Source: Streptosporangium violaceochromogenes (lineage in GTDB: Bacteria; Actinomycetota; Actinomycetes; Streptosporangiales; Streptosporangiaceae). Taken from it: 64,000 bases of DNA. A model generated the notes under the pieces. The model was given only the letters and a program-made list of their open reading frames with translations, did no database searches and was not told the origin of the DNA. The translations under genes were made by a program, and so were the position numbers. How positions within the stretch are numbered: position 1 is the first letter of the stretch; each line of letters starts with the position of its first letter. The stretch is from positions 62,001-126,000 of the forward strand of contig NZ_BNBB01000009.1 in NCBI RefSeq assembly GCF_014654615.1, in the 5' to 3' direction. Of this stretch, positions 37,765-46,962 are shown piece after piece.

Positions 37765-38253
37765 TCACCCGATCCCGCGCCGCTTGAGGATGGCCTCGAT
37801 GTCGGAGAAATCGTCGTCGGCGGCGGGCTTCGCGGCGGGAACGGCCTTGCGCGGCGCGGCCCCGGACGCCTGCGGGCGTGCCGTCGCGCCCCCGCCCGGC
37901 GCGGCGGGAGGACCACCTGCGGCGGCGGCCCCCGCCGCGGGCGCGGCGGCGCGGCGGCGGCGCAGCACCCCCGAGACCGCGAACAGCGCCGCCGACAGGC
38001 CGGCCACCGCCACCCCCGCCCACACCACGGGGCTGAGGACCATCCCCGCGAAGAACCCGGCGACCGCCGTACCGACCTGCCAGAGGGCGGGAAGGGCCCC
38101 GGTCAGATAGGCCGCCATCGGCAGCAGCGACCAGGCCAGGGCGCGCGTCCCCGCCGCGGCGCCCCTGCGCCGCATCAGCAGGACGCTCAACACCACCCCC
38201 ACACCGGTCACCCCGGCGCACAGCGGCAACCACGCGATCTGATCGAACGACAT
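37765..38253 (-). CDS. membrane protein of unknown function with C-terminal acidic/RRG motif
   Basis: A 162-residue protein. Three to four hydrophobic segments (LPLCAGVTGVGVVLSVLLM, LAWSLLPMAAYLTGALPAL, VAGFFAGMVLSPVVWAGVAVAGLSAALFAVSGV), then an Ala/Pro/Gly-rich linker and the conserved-looking end ADDDFSDIEAILKRRGIG. The C-terminal motif resembles the end of uncharacterised actinomycete membrane proteins. ATG at 38253, with an in-frame GTG directly before it that fits the AAGGA site slightly better. Function unknown; it may be independent of the ABC operon. Confidence 0.75.
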   Translation of the reverse strand: MSFDQIAWLPLCAGVTGVGVVLSVLLMRRRGAAAGTRALAWSLLPMAAYLTGALPALWQVGTAVAGFFAGMVLSPVVWAGVAVAGLSAALFAVSGVLRRRRAAAPAAGAAAAGGPPAAPGGGATARPQASGAAPRKAVPAAKPAADDDFSDIEAILKRRGIG

Positions 38254-38635
38254 CACGGACCGTCCTTCGTGTCGGCTTACCCCGGATTCCATCCTGGCAC
38301 GCCGCCGCGGACCCGCCCCTCCTCCCCGGGGAGGGGACGTCCCCTAGGGAATACGTCCTGCTGTCGATGCCGTGGGTCAGGGTGCCGTAGCGGCCAGGAG
38401 GTTGACGCGCTCACGTCGACGACGCGTGAGAACCGGCCCCAGGCGACGCGCGGGGGGCGGCGGTGCCGTCGGGGCGTCCGCGTGGATCCCCCCGGGGCCG
38501 GATCCACGGTAGGGCTTCACGGCTGTCCCTTTCCCGCCCCGCCGCCGGCCACTCGGTGCGGGTGGCCTGCGGTAAGACATACGGCCAGGACGCCGATGCC
38601 GCCGGCGACATCGACGACCACGCCCGCGCGCGGGG
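38254..38635. other. gene-free region upstream of the small membrane protein
   Basis: A 382-bp stretch between the HAD gene stop and the membrane-protein start. Reading frames here look random. Two short perfect palindromes lie next to each other: CCTCCCCGGGGAGG (38321-38334) and GGGGACGTCCCC (38333-38344). They might terminate or regulate, but no role is shown. Confidence 0.4.
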
Positions 38636-39286
38636 TCACCGGCCGGCGGCCGACAGCCTCCGCAGCGCCGCGAGGTCGACCTCGCGCAGGGAGCCGACGA
38701 CAAGGCGGCCGGGCGCCCGCGGAATGGGCACCACGCTCGGCACGGCCACCACCCGGCAGCCCGCCGCGGTGGCCGATGCCACCCCGTTGGGGGAGTCCTC
38801 CAGTGCCACGCAGCGGGCGGCGGCCACGCCCAGCAGCCGGGCGGCCCGCCGGTAGGGCTCGGGGTCGGGCTTGGTCATCGTGACGTCGTCACCGGTCACC
38901 ACGTGGTCGAAGTGGTGCCTGCCGATGCCGTCCAGGCACGCCTCGGCGATCGGGCGGGCCGAGGAGGTGACCAGCGCGGTGGGCAGGCCCGCCCGCCGTA
39001 CGGCCGACAGCAGCTCGGCCGCGCCGGGCATCATCTCCACGCCGTCGGCGAGCCTGCCCGTCATCCCCTCCAGCATCCAGGCCGCCACCTTCCCGGGGGC
39101 GGCGTCCGAGCCGGAGACCTTGAGCATGTAGGCCACGCTGGAGGCCATGGAGCCGCCGACCAGGCGCTCCTGGTCGGCGGGGGTCCAGTCGCCGCCGAGC
39201 CGGCGCATCACCTCGGCCTCGACCTGGAACCAGATCTTCTCGCTGTCCACGAGAAGCCCGTCCATGTCGAAGAGAACCGCGTCCAT
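38636..39286 (-). CDS. HAD superfamily phosphatase (beta-phosphoglucomutase-like)
   Basis: A 216-residue haloacid dehalogenase-like hydrolase. Motif I AVLFDMDGLLVDSE (nucleophile Asp and acid/base Asp), motif II LPTALVTSSA, motif III lysine in TMTKPDPEPYRRAARLLG, motif IV CVALEDSPNGVASATAAGC. The helical cap lies between motifs I and II. Likely dephosphorylates a small sugar phosphate. It lies 30 bp downstream of metH on the same strand, so it may be co-transcribed with it; such a link is common in actinomycetes. Confidence 0.93.
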   Translation of the reverse strand: MDAVLFDMDGLLVDSEKIWFQVEAEVMRRLGGDWTPADQERLVGGSMASSVAYMLKVSGSDAAPGKVAAWMLEGMTGRLADGVEMMPGAAELLSAVRRAGLPTALVTSSARPIAEACLDGIGRHHFDHVVTGDDVTMTKPDPEPYRRAARLLGVAAARCVALEDSPNGVASATAAGCRVVAVPSVVPIPRAPGRLVVGSLREVDLAALRRLSAAGR

Positions 39287-39316
39287 TTTCCGGGATTCCT
39301 CGTACGGTCGCGACGG

Positions 39317-42300
39317 TCAGACGTTGAAGTAATTGGCCTCGGGGTGGTGGACGATCAGCGCCGAGGTCGACTGCTCGGGGTGGAGCTGGAACTCCTCCGA
39401 CAGCCGGACGCCGATCCTGGCCGGGTCGATCAGCCGCGTGAGCTGAACCTGGTCCTCCAGGTTCGGGCAGGCGGGGTAGCCGAAGGAGTAGCGGCAGCCG
39501 GTGACGTTGACCTTCAGCATGTCCTCCAGCGACTCGCCGCCGCCGATGCCCAGCTCCGAGCGGACCCTCGCGTGCCAGTACTCGGCCAGGGCCTCGGTGA
39601 GCTGCACCGACAGCCCGTGCAGCTCCAGATAGTCACGGTAGGCGTCCTTGGCGAACAGCTCGGCGGTGGCCTCGGCGATCCTGTTGCCCATCGTGACGAT
39701 CTGGAAGGCGACGACGTCGACCTCACCGGAGTCCTTCGGGCGGAAGAAGTCGGACAGGCACAGGTGCCGGTCGCGGCGCTGGCGCGGGAAGGTGAAGCGG
39801 GTCCGCTCGGCGCCGGCGTCGTCCAGGACGATCAGCGAGTCGCCGTCGCTGACGCACGGGAAGTAGCCGTAGGCGACCGCCGCCTCCAGCAGCCCCTCGG
39901 TCTGCATCCGCTCCAGCCACATCCGCAGGCGCGGACGCCCCTCGGTCTCGACCAGTTCCTCGTAGGAGGGCCCGCCGCCGCCCCGCGCCGCCTTGAGGCC
40001 CCACTGCCCCATGAAGGTCGCCCGCTCGTCCAGGAAGGCCGCGTAGTCGGCCAGCGGGACGCCCTTGACGACGCGCTCGCCGAAGAAGGGCGCCACCGGG
40101 ACGGGGTTGTCGGCGGCCACGTCGGAGCGGGCGGGCAGGTCCTCGACGGGGGTCCTGGCCAGCCGCGCGCCGGTCTTGACGCGCCGCTCGCGCAGCGCGG
40201 GCAGGGCGGCGCCCTCCACTCCGCGCTTGACCGCCATGAAGGCGTCCATCAGGCGCAGTCCCTCGAAGGCGTCACGGGCGTAGCGCACCTCCCCCTGGAA
40301 CAGCTCCGCGAGATCCTGCTCGACGTAGGCGCGGGTCAGCGCGGCACCGCCGAGCAGGACGGGGAACCTTTCGGCGATGCCCCGGGAGTTCATCTCCTCC
40401 AGGTTCTCCCTCATCACCACCGTGGACTTCACCAGCAGGCCGGACATCCCGATGACGTCGGCCTTCCTCTCCTCGGCCGCCTCCAGGATCGCCGACACCG
40501 GCTGCTTGATGCCGAGGTTGACGACCTCGTAGCCGTTGTTGGACAGGATGATGTCGACCAGGTTCTTGCCGATGTCGTGCACGTCGCCCTTGACGGTGGC
40601 CAGCACGATGCGGCCCTTGGTCTCGCCCTCGACGCGCTCCATGTGGGGTTCGAGATGGGCCACCGAGGACTTCATCACCTCGGCCGACTGCAGCACGAAC
40701 GGCAGCTGCATCTGGCCGGAGCCGAACAGCTCGCCGACGGTCTTCATCCCGTCCAGCAGTACGTCGTTGACGATCTCCAGGGCGGGGCGGCGGGTGAGCG
40801 CCTCGTCGAGGTCGGCCTCCAGGCCCTTGCGCTCACCGTCGACGATGCGGCGCTTGAGGCGCTCCCACAGCGGCAGGCCGAGCAGTTCGGCGGCGCGGTC
40901 GGCCTTGACCGAGGCCGCGTCGACGCCCTCGAACAGCTCCATGAACCGCTGCAGCGGGTCGTAGCCCTCGCGGCGCCGGTCGTAGACCATGTCCAGCGCG
41001 ACCTGACGCTGCTCGTCGGGGATGCGCGACATCGGCAGGATCTTGGAGGCGTGCACGATGGCCGCGTCGAGGCCCGCGTTCACGCACTCGTTGAGGAAGA
41101 CGCTGTTGAGGACGATGCGCGCGGCCGGGTTGAGACCGAAGGAGATGTTGGACAGGCCGAGGACGGTCTGCACGGCCGGGTAGCGGCGCTTGATCTCCCT
41201 GATCGCCTCGATGGTCTCCACGCCGTCGCGGCGCGTCTCCTCCTGGCCGGTGGCGATGGGGAAGGTGAGCGCGTCGACGACGATGTCCTCGACACGCATC
41301 CCCCAGTCGCCGCGCAGGTCCTCGATGGTGCGGACGGCGATCCTGACCTTGTCCTCGGCGGTCCTGGCCTGGCCCTCCTCGTCGATGGTCATGACGGTCA
41401 CGGCGGCGCCGTGCTCGCGGACCAGCTTCATGATCCTGTGGAAGCGTGAGTCCGGGCCGTCGCCGTCCTCGTAGTTGACCGAGTTGACGACCGCGCGCCC
41501 GCCGAGCATCTCCAGCCCCGCCTCCAGCACCGCGGGCTCGGTGGAGTCGAGCACCAGCGGCAGCGTGGAGGCGGTGGCGAAGCGGAACGCCAGCTCCTTC
41601 ATGTCACGGGTGCCGTCGCGGCCGACGTAGTCGACGCACAGGTCGAGCATGTGGGCGCCCTCGCGGGCCTGCGTCCGGGCGATCTCGACGCACTCCTCCC
41701 AGTTGCCGGCCAGCATCGCCTCGCGGAACGCCTTGGAGCCGTTGGCGTTGGTGCGCTCGCCGATGGCCAGGTAGGAGGTGTCCTGCCGGAAGGGGACGCT
41801 CTGGTACAGCGAGGCCGCCCCGGCCTCCGGGCGGGGGCGGCGTGCCGTGACCTGCCGGCCGCGCACCCGCTCGACCACCTGGCGCATGTGCTCGGGGGTG
41901 GTGCCGCAGCAGCCGCCGACGAGCGACAGGCCGTAGTCGCGGACGAACGTCTCGTGCGCCGCGGCGAGCTCGTCCGGGGTGAGCGGGTAGTGGGCGCCGT
42001 CGGCGGTCAGCACGGGCAGCCCGGCGTTGGGCATGCAGGACAGCCGGACGCGCGCGTGGTGGGAGAGGTAGCGCAGGTGCTCGCTCATCTCGGCGGGGCC
42101 GGTGGCGCAGTTGAGGCCGATGACGTCGACGCCGAGCGGCTCGATCGCGGTGAGCGCCGCGCCGATCTCCGAGCCGAGCAGCATCGCGCCGTTGGTCTCG
42201 ATGGTCACCTGGGCGATGATCGGCACGTCCCGGCCGGAGTCGGCGGCGGCCCGCCGGGAGCCGACCACGGCGGCCTTGACCTGGAGGAGGTCCTGGCAGG

Positions 42301-42781
42301 TCTCGATGATCAGCGCGTCGGCGCCCCCGGAGATCAGCCCGGCCGCGTTGTCGTAGTAGGCGTCGCGCAGCACGGCGTACGGCTTGTGGCCGAGGGTGGG
42401 CAGCTTGGTGCCGGGGCCGATGGAGCCGAGCACGTAACGGGGGTGATCGGGGGTGGCCCAGTGGTCGGCGGCCTCCCTGGCGATGCGGGCCCCGGCCTCG
42501 GAGTAGCGGAAGACACGGCCGGAGATGTCGTACTCCCCGAGGGCCGCGAGGTTGGCGCCGAAGGTGTTGGTCTCCACGCAGTCGACGCCGACCGCGAAGT
42601 ACGCGTCGTGCACGGTGCGGACGATGTCGGGGCGGGTGACGTTGAGAACCTCGTTGCAGCCCTCGTGCCCCTCGAAGTCGTCGAGGGTGACATCGTGGGC
42701 CTGAAGCATCGTCCCCATGGCCCCGTCGGCGACCATCACTCGCTCGGCCAGGACGTCACGGAAAGACGGGGTGCTTGTCAT
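39317..42781 (-). CDS. metH: cobalamin-dependent methionine synthase
   Basis: A 1154-residue full-length MetH. N-terminal homocysteine domain: MVADGAMGTMLQAHDVTLDDFEG, VETNTFGANLAALGEY, and the zinc cysteines near GLNCATGPAEM and LVGGCCGTTPEHM. Pterin-binding domain: AIGERTNANGSKAFREAML, LDLCVDYVGRDGTRDM. B12 domain: VLATVKGDVHDIGKNLVDIILSNNGYEV (cobalt-ligating His in DVHDIG). Reactivation domain: LSDFFRPKDSGEVDVVAFQIVTMG. Transfers methyl from methyl-tetrahydrofolate through cobalamin to homocysteine. ATG at 42781; the extended frame upstream is unlikely. Divergent from the PAC2 gene; no riboswitch found in the 228-bp gap. Confidence 0.97.
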   Translation of the reverse strand: MTSTPSFRDVLAERVMVADGAMGTMLQAHDVTLDDFEGHEGCNEVLNVTRPDIVRTVHDAYFAVGVDCVETNTFGANLAALGEYDISGRVFRYSEAGARIAREAADHWATPDHPRYVLGSIGPGTKLPTLGHKPYAVLRDAYYDNAAGLISGGADALIIETCQDLLQVKAAVVGSRRAAADSGRDVPIIAQVTIETNGAMLLGSEIGAALTAIEPLGVDVIGLNCATGPAEMSEHLRYLSHHARVRLSCMPNAGLPVLTADGAHYPLTPDELAAAHETFVRDYGLSLVGGCCGTTPEHMRQVVERVRGRQVTARRPRPEAGAASLYQSVPFRQDTSYLAIGERTNANGSKAFREAMLAGNWEECVEIARTQAREGAHMLDLCVDYVGRDGTRDMKELAFRFATASTLPLVLDSTEPAVLEAGLEMLGGRAVVNSVNYEDGDGPDSRFHRIMKLVREHGAAVTVMTIDEEGQARTAEDKVRIAVRTIEDLRGDWGMRVEDIVVDALTFPIATGQEETRRDGVETIEAIREIKRRYPAVQTVLGLSNISFGLNPAARIVLNSVFLNECVNAGLDAAIVHASKILPMSRIPDEQRQVALDMVYDRRREGYDPLQRFMELFEGVDAASVKADRAAELLGLPLWERLKRRIVDGERKGLEADLDEALTRRPALEIVNDVLLDGMKTVGELFGSGQMQLPFVLQSAEVMKSSVAHLEPHMERVEGETKGRIVLATVKGDVHDIGKNLVDIILSNNGYEVVNLGIKQPVSAILEAAEERKADVIGMSGLLVKSTVVMRENLEEMNSRGIAERFPVLLGGAALTRAYVEQDLAELFQGEVRYARDAFEGLRLMDAFMAVKRGVEGAALPALRERRVKTGARLARTPVEDLPARSDVAADNPVPVAPFFGERVVKGVPLADYAAFLDERATFMGQWGLKAARGGGGPSYEELVETEGRPRLRMWLERMQTEGLLEAAVAYGYFPCVSDGDSLIVLDDAGAERTRFTFPRQRRDRHLCLSDFFRPKDSGEVDVVAFQIVTMGNRIAEATAELFAKDAYRDYLELHGLSVQLTEALAEYWHARVRSELGIGGGESLEDMLKVNVTGCRYSFGYPACPNLEDQVQLTRLIDPARIGVRLSEEFQLHPEQSTSALIVHHPEANYFNV

Positions 42782-43009
42782 GGGGACAAGAGTACTGGGA
42801 ACCGCCGGAACGCCACCGTTCGCGATGGGGGCGAAGGGCCCGGCCCGCTCCGCAGCCCCGCTCCGCCCCGCCCGGCCCCGGCGCGGGGAGCGGGAACGGA
42901 GACCGGCCGCGAGGTGCCCGGGGAAGGTTTCGGGGAGGTGACGTAAGGCCCTCCTCACCGCATAGGCTTAGCGGGACAATACGGCGAGGCAAAGAAGAGG
43001 AGGCCGCGC

Positions 43010-43864
43010 GTGATCGAACTCGAAGGTCTACCCGAGCTCGTCGACCCGGTGCTGATCGCCGCGTTCGAGGGGTGGAACGACGCGGGCGAGGCTTCGAGCG
43101 GAGTGATCGCACACCTTGAGAGCGAGTGGAAGGCGGCCCCCCTGGTGTCCTTCGACCCGGAGGACTACTACGACTTCCAGGTGACACGTCCCGTCGTCGA
43201 GATGGGTGAGGGATTGACACGCTCCATCACCTGGCCGACCACCCGTCTGTCGGTGGCCCGGCCGCCGGGCACCGAGCGCGACGTGGTGCTGCTGCGCGGC
43301 ATCGAGCCCAACATACGGTGGCGCGCGTTCTGCGGAGAGATCATCGCGCTCTGCCGCGGCCTGGGGGTGGAGCTGGCGGTCCTGCTCGGCGCCCTCCTCA
43401 ACGACTCCCCCCACACCCGGCCGGTGCCGATCGTGGGGTCGGCGACCGACGAGAGCCTGGCCCGCGCGATCAATCTGGAACTGAGCCGCTACGAGGGGCC
43501 GACCGGCATCGTCGGCGTCCTGCAGCACGCCCTGGGGGGCGCCGGGGTGCACACGGTCTCGCTGTGGGCGTCGGTGCCGCACTACGTCGCCCAGCCGCCC
43601 AACCCCAAGGCCACCTTGGCACTGCTGGGCCGCCTGGAGGACCTTCTCGGCATCACGATGCCCCTGGGCGAGCTGGCCGAGCAGTCACAGGCGTGGGAGC
43701 ACGGCGTGGACGAGCTGGCCTCGCAGGACAGCGAGGTGGCCGAGTACGTCAAGGAGCTGGAAGAGCGCAAGGACGCCGCCGAGCTGCCCGAGGCGAGCGG
43801 GGACGCCATCGCCGCGGAGTTCGAGCGCTACCTGCGCCGCCGCGACCGGGACGGCGACGGCTGA
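43010..43864 (+). CDS. PAC2 (proteasome assembly chaperone) family protein
   Basis: A 284-residue protein of the bacterial PAC2 family. Family features: LVDPVLIAAFEGWNDAGEASSGVIAHLESEW, DPEDYYDFQVTRPVVEM, IRWRAFCGEIIALCRGLGVELAVLLGALLND, and GPTGIVGVLQHALGGAGVHTVSLWASVPHYVAQPPNPKATLALL. The C-terminal third is a charged helix (VAEYVKELEERKDAAELPEASGDAIAAEFERYLRRRD). PAC2 proteins help assemble eukaryotic 20S proteasomes; the bacterial role is not established. GTG start with AGAGGAGG upstream. Confidence 0.9.
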   Translation: MIELEGLPELVDPVLIAAFEGWNDAGEASSGVIAHLESEWKAAPLVSFDPEDYYDFQVTRPVVEMGEGLTRSITWPTTRLSVARPPGTERDVVLLRGIEPNIRWRAFCGEIIALCRGLGVELAVLLGALLNDSPHTRPVPIVGSATDESLARAINLELSRYEGPTGIVGVLQHALGGAGVHTVSLWASVPHYVAQPPNPKATLALLGRLEDLLGITMPLGELAEQSQAWEHGVDELASQDSEVAEYVKELEERKDAAELPEASGDAIAAEFERYLRRRDRDGDG

Positions 43865-43917
43865 GAGGGACGCCACGACACGTGCCGCGCCGGTGATGGC
43901 CGCGACACGTGGAAGAC

Positions 43918-43968
43918 GGCTATAGTTATTTACTCCTTTTTAACTGGTTTACAGTAATAATCATTGCT
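43918..43968. promoter_or_regulatory. short AT-rich promoter-like block
   Basis: This 50-bp block is much richer in A and T than the flanking DNA, with runs such as TTATTTACTCCTTTTTAAC and TTTACAGTAATAATCATTG. It lies about 150 bp before the TetR-like gene and is a plausible promoter or operator site. No perfect palindrome was found. Confidence 0.35.
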
Positions 43969-44113
43969 CATCCAGGTCTGCCTAGATCGCACCAGCCCGG
44001 TGGACCGGCCCGCGACGACACATCCAGGAGCGACACGGCTTCCGCAGACATCGGTGAACGGCCCCGTCACCACGCCGAACAATGTCCACGTGACAGCGCA
44101 CGTTAGGGCGACC

Positions 44114-44737
44114 ATGGCCACTCCACAGCTCGACCCGCACCAGAAGGCACAGGAGACACGACGCCGCGTCCTTGAAATGGCCGTATTCATGAAGCGTGAG
44201 GCCGGCGAGAGCGCCCCCTCCTATCCCCGCCTGCTCGGCGCCACCCCGGGACAGGCGGTGGACATGTTCCTCGCCCTGCTCCAGGACCGTCTCCCCGTCT
44301 GGCTCCGCACCCTCGACGACCTGATGCACCTGGTCGGCAAGGAGCGGGTGAACGACAACCTGCTGCCCATCGCACGGACCGGAATCGACTACTACTGCGA
44401 GGTGCAGTCGGCGGCCCTGCCCGCCTTCACCTCCCCCGCCGTCACCGTCCGCTTCCGCGAGGCGATGCGCGACAGCCGGCTCGGGCTCATGTCGGAGGTG
44501 CTGCCGCTGGCCAAGTACCTGGCGGCCGAGCGCCGGGTGGGCCGGATTCCCCCCGAGGTGGACCCGCTCGCCAGCGCCCGCCTGCTGCTGGCCGGATGCT
44601 TCCGCCACGCCTACTACGAGATGTTCGTCGGCACCGACCTCCTGCCCTCACGGGACGAGAGCGCCGGGGAGATCATCCGCGAGCTGCGGCTGGAGTCCGC
44701 CTCCGGCGGGGAGACGGCACCGCCCGTCCCCCGGTGA
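44114..44737 (+). CDS. TetR-like protein lacking a recognisable HTH
   Basis: A 207-residue protein whose C-terminal two thirds look like a TetR ligand-binding domain (MFLALLQDRLPVWLRTLDDLMHLVGKERVNDNLL, and RLLLAGCFRHAYYEMFVGTD). The N-terminus begins ETRRRVLEMAVFMKREAGE as helix 1 of a TetR HTH would. The usual T-x-R-x-I-A-x-x-A-G-V-x-x-G-x-x-Y-x-x-F segment is replaced by SAPSYPRLLGATPGQAVD. DNA binding is therefore doubtful; it may be a ligand-binding or dimer partner. ATG at 44114 with AGGG upstream; the longer frame has no similarity. Confidence 0.7.
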   Translation: MATPQLDPHQKAQETRRRVLEMAVFMKREAGESAPSYPRLLGATPGQAVDMFLALLQDRLPVWLRTLDDLMHLVGKERVNDNLLPIARTGIDYYCEVQSAALPAFTSPAVTVRFREAMRDSRLGLMSEVLPLAKYLAAERRVGRIPPEVDPLASARLLLAGCFRHAYYEMFVGTDLLPSRDESAGEIIRELRLESASGGETAPPVPR

Positions 44738-44851
44738 CCTCGGCCCCCGTCTCGCGCGCCCGGGGAAACGCGCCGAATCCGCCACCCGCGGTTGCGCCGG
44801 TGCGACAATGGGAATCTTGTTCGTGTCGATTCGCCACCCCGGGGAGCGCGC

Positions 44852-45328
44852 TTGGCCGTCCAGCCGATCCGACTGTTCGACGACCCGGTGCTGCGCACCC
44901 CCGCCGAGCCGGTGACCGACTTCGACCGCGAGCTGCGCGGACTGGTCAGATCCCTCCAGGCCACCGTGCGCGCCGGGACCGGGCGGGCGGGGCTGGCCGC
45001 CCCGCAGATCGGGGTCCCCTTGCGGGTCTTCGTCTACGAGCTGGACGGCAGGTCGGGGCATCTGGTCAACCCCCGCCTCGACCCCTCGGAGCGGAGGATC
45101 GTGGCCGACGAGGCGTGCCTTTCGGCTCCGGGCGTGTGGTGGCCGCTGGAGCGCCCCTACATGGTCACCGTCCGAGCCCGCGACATGTTCGGCAAGCCCG
45201 TCACGCTCCGGGCGCTCGGCACCCTCGCCCGGGTGCTCCAGCACGAGGCCGACCACCTCGACGGCGTCCTGTTCATCGATCGTCTGCCCGCGGAGGAGCG
45301 CGAGCGCTTCCTCGCCGCCCTTCCCTGA
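44852..45328 (+). CDS. def: peptide deformylase
   Basis: A 158-residue zinc/iron hydrolase removing the N-formyl group from new proteins. Three family motifs: I RAGLAAPQIGV, II EACLSAPGVW (metal-binding Cys), III QHEADHLDGVLF (two metal-binding His and catalytic Glu). The TTG at 44852 (reading AVQPIRLFDDPVLRTPAEPV after it) is favoured because GGGGAGCG lies just before. Longer starts exist up to 44792. Motif II has Ala instead of the common Gly after Glu, as in other actinobacterial type copies. Genomes like this often have more than one def. Confidence 0.92.
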   Translation: MAVQPIRLFDDPVLRTPAEPVTDFDRELRGLVRSLQATVRAGTGRAGLAAPQIGVPLRVFVYELDGRSGHLVNPRLDPSERRIVADEACLSAPGVWWPLERPYMVTVRARDMFGKPVTLRALGTLARVLQHEADHLDGVLFIDRLPAEERERFLAALP

Positions 45329-45370
45329 AGGGCCCCTCGGGGAAGGGCCCTCTCGCTGAAGGGCCCCTCG
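45326..45370. repeat. short tandem repeat and hairpins between def and mshC
   Basis: The 14-mer TGAAGGGCCCCTCG occurs at 45326-45339 and 45357-45370, with a variant (GGAAGGGCCCTCTCG) between them, giving three GAAGGGCCC units at about 15-bp spacing. They can pair into AGGGCCC/GGGCCCT hairpins. The repeat begins on the def stop codon and probably serves as a terminator between the converging genes. Confidence 0.55.
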
Positions 45371-45415
45371 AAAGCCTCCCCGCAAGGCCCGCCCCGTCCT
45401 CCGCAGGCCGTTTTT

Positions 45416-46639
45416 CTAGAGCCCGACGCCGAGCAGCGCGTCCACCACGTCCCTGACGAGCGCCGGCGCCCCCGGGTCGCCGCCCTCGCCCGCCAGCACC
45501 CGCTCGACCCAGCCGTCGACGACCGCCAGCGCCCCCGGGGCGTCCAGGTCGTCGGCCAGCCGGTCGCGGACACCCCGCAGCACGCCCTCCGCCTCGGGGC
45601 CGGCCGGCGCCGAGACGGCCGAGCGCCAGCGGGCCAGCCGTTCCCCGGCGCGGACACCCTGGTCGGCGGTCCACTCCCAGTCGGCGCGGTAGTGGTGGGC
45701 CAGCAGCGCCAGCCGGACGGCCGTCGGGTCGATCTCCCGGCGAAGCCGGGAGACGAAGACGAGGTTGCCCTTGGACTTGGACATCTTCTCCCCGTCGAGG
45801 GCGACCATGCCCGCGTGGACGTACGCCTTGGCGAAGGGCCACTCCCCGCAGGCGACATGGCCTTCGTGGGCACCGCACTCGTGGTGGGGGAAGATCAGGT
45901 CGGAGCCGCCGCCCGCGACGTCGAACCCGGGGCCGAGGTTGGCCAGCGCGATGGCGGTGCACTCGACGTGCCAGCCGGGCCTGCCCCGGCCCAGGGCGGA
46001 GGGCCAGGACGGCTCCCCGGGGCGCTCGGCGCGCCACAGCAGCCAGTCGAGCGGATGCTTCTTGCCGGGCCGAGCGGGGTCGCCGCCGCGCTCGGCCGAC
46101 AGCGCGAGCATGTGTTCCTCGGAGTATCCGGAGACCGCGCCGAACTTGGGCGCCGCGGCCACGTCGAAGTAGACGTCCCCGTCGAGCGTGTAGGTGGCGC
46201 CCTTCTCGCGCAGGCGCTCGACGAGCGCGGCCACCTGGCCGATCACCTCGGTCACGCCGACGTAGTCGCGGGGCGGAAGGATCCGCAGCGCCTCCATGTC
46301 GGTCCGGAACAGGTCGATCTCGCGCTCGGCCAGTTCACGCCAGTCGACCCCGGTCTGCGTGGCCCGCTCCAGGAGCGGATCGTCCACGTCGGTGGTGTTC
46401 TGAGTGAAGTGCACCTCGTGCCCGGCGTCCCGCCAGGCACGGCCGATCAGGTCGAAGGCGAGGTAGGTGTTGGCGTGCCCCAGGTGGGTGGCGTCGTAGG
46501 GCGTGATGCCGCAGACGTACATCCGCGCCGTGGGCCCCGGCCTGGTGGGGACGACCTCCCCGGCGGCGGTGTCGAACAGCCGCAGCGGGAAACCGGCACC
46601 GGGAAGCCGGGGGATCTTCGGCGCAGACCACGATCTCAT
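45416..46639 (-). CDS. mshC: L-cysteine:1D-myo-inositol 2-amino-2-deoxy-alpha-D-glucopyranoside ligase MshC
   Basis: A 407-residue class I cysteinyl-tRNA-synthetase-like ligase that joins Cys to GlcN-inositol in mycothiol synthesis. Typical MshC N-terminus [24 protein letters not shown], zinc Cys in [22 protein letters not shown] (HIGH-like HLGHA), WHVECTAIA and HHECGAHEG for zinc/cysteine recognition, and the KMSKS motif as EKMSKSKGN. It lacks the tRNA-anticodon domain of CysS. Mycothiol is the main thiol of actinobacteria. It is last of a minus-strand series beginning with the phosphomutase-like gene. Confidence 0.96.
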   Translation of the reverse strand: MRSWSAPKIPRLPGAGFPLRLFDTAAGEVVPTRPGPTARMYVCGITPYDATHLGHANTYLAFDLIGRAWRDAGHEVHFTQNTTDVDDPLLERATQTGVDWRELAEREIDLFRTDMEALRILPPRDYVGVTEVIGQVAALVERLREKGATYTLDGDVYFDVAAAPKFGAVSGYSEEHMLALSAERGGDPARPGKKHPLDWLLWRAERPGEPSWPSALGRGRPGWHVECTAIALANLGPGFDVAGGGSDLIFPHHECGAHEGHVACGEWPFAKAYVHAGMVALDGEKMSKSKGNLVFVSRLRREIDPTAVRLALLAHHYRADWEWTADQGVRAGERLARWRSAVSAPAGPEAEGVLRGVRDRLADDLDAPGALAVVDGWVERVLAGEGGDPGAPALVRDVVDALLGVGL

Positions 46640-46730
46640 GCGTTGAGCCTATCCAGCAGACGGACCACCCCGATCACATCAGGGCAGTGGGGTGTGAAGG
46701 GCATCTTCTCCGACAACGGGACCGTTCCCG

Positions 46731-46928
46731 TCATTTCACCGGCACCCGGCGGAAGGCCGCGGGGTCACGGGGACGGGTGCCGCCCGCGCGAAGATCCCGT
46801 CCGCCGACCGGGCCGGGCCGGTGCCGGTCCGGCGGGACCCACGGCCGGTCGGCGAGCCCGTCGCACGCGCCGGCGAGGACGAGGGGGACCTTGGCGCCCG
46901 GATCGATGTCGACGACAACCGTGCACAT
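46731..46928 (-). pseudogene. truncated NRDE (TANGO2-like) family gene
   Basis: The 65-codon frame begins MCTVVVDIDPGAKVPLVLAGACDGLADRPWVPPDRHRPGPVGGRDLRAGGT, which is the start of NRDE proteins (the usual form has NRDE-like residues after the first strand and LRAGGTWLAV). After residue 51 it diverges (RPRDPAAFRRVPVK) and stops. Full NRDE proteins are about 250 residues, and no remainder was found up to the mshC start. The N-terminal Cys2, thought to be catalytic, is kept, but most of the protein is missing. A 5' remnant is the simplest reading. Confidence 0.7.
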
Positions 46929-46962
46929 ACCCGGCAGGGTATCGCCTCCGCCTCGGACGGGG

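Noticed and set aside
42782..43009. A cobalamin or SAM riboswitch upstream of metH
   Set aside because: No B12 box (GCCACTG) or SAM-riboswitch core was found in either orientation.
45326..45370. A CRISPR-like repeat between def and mshC
   Set aside because: Only three short GC-rich units with tiny spacing, no unique spacers and no cas genes. A terminator-associated repeat fits better.
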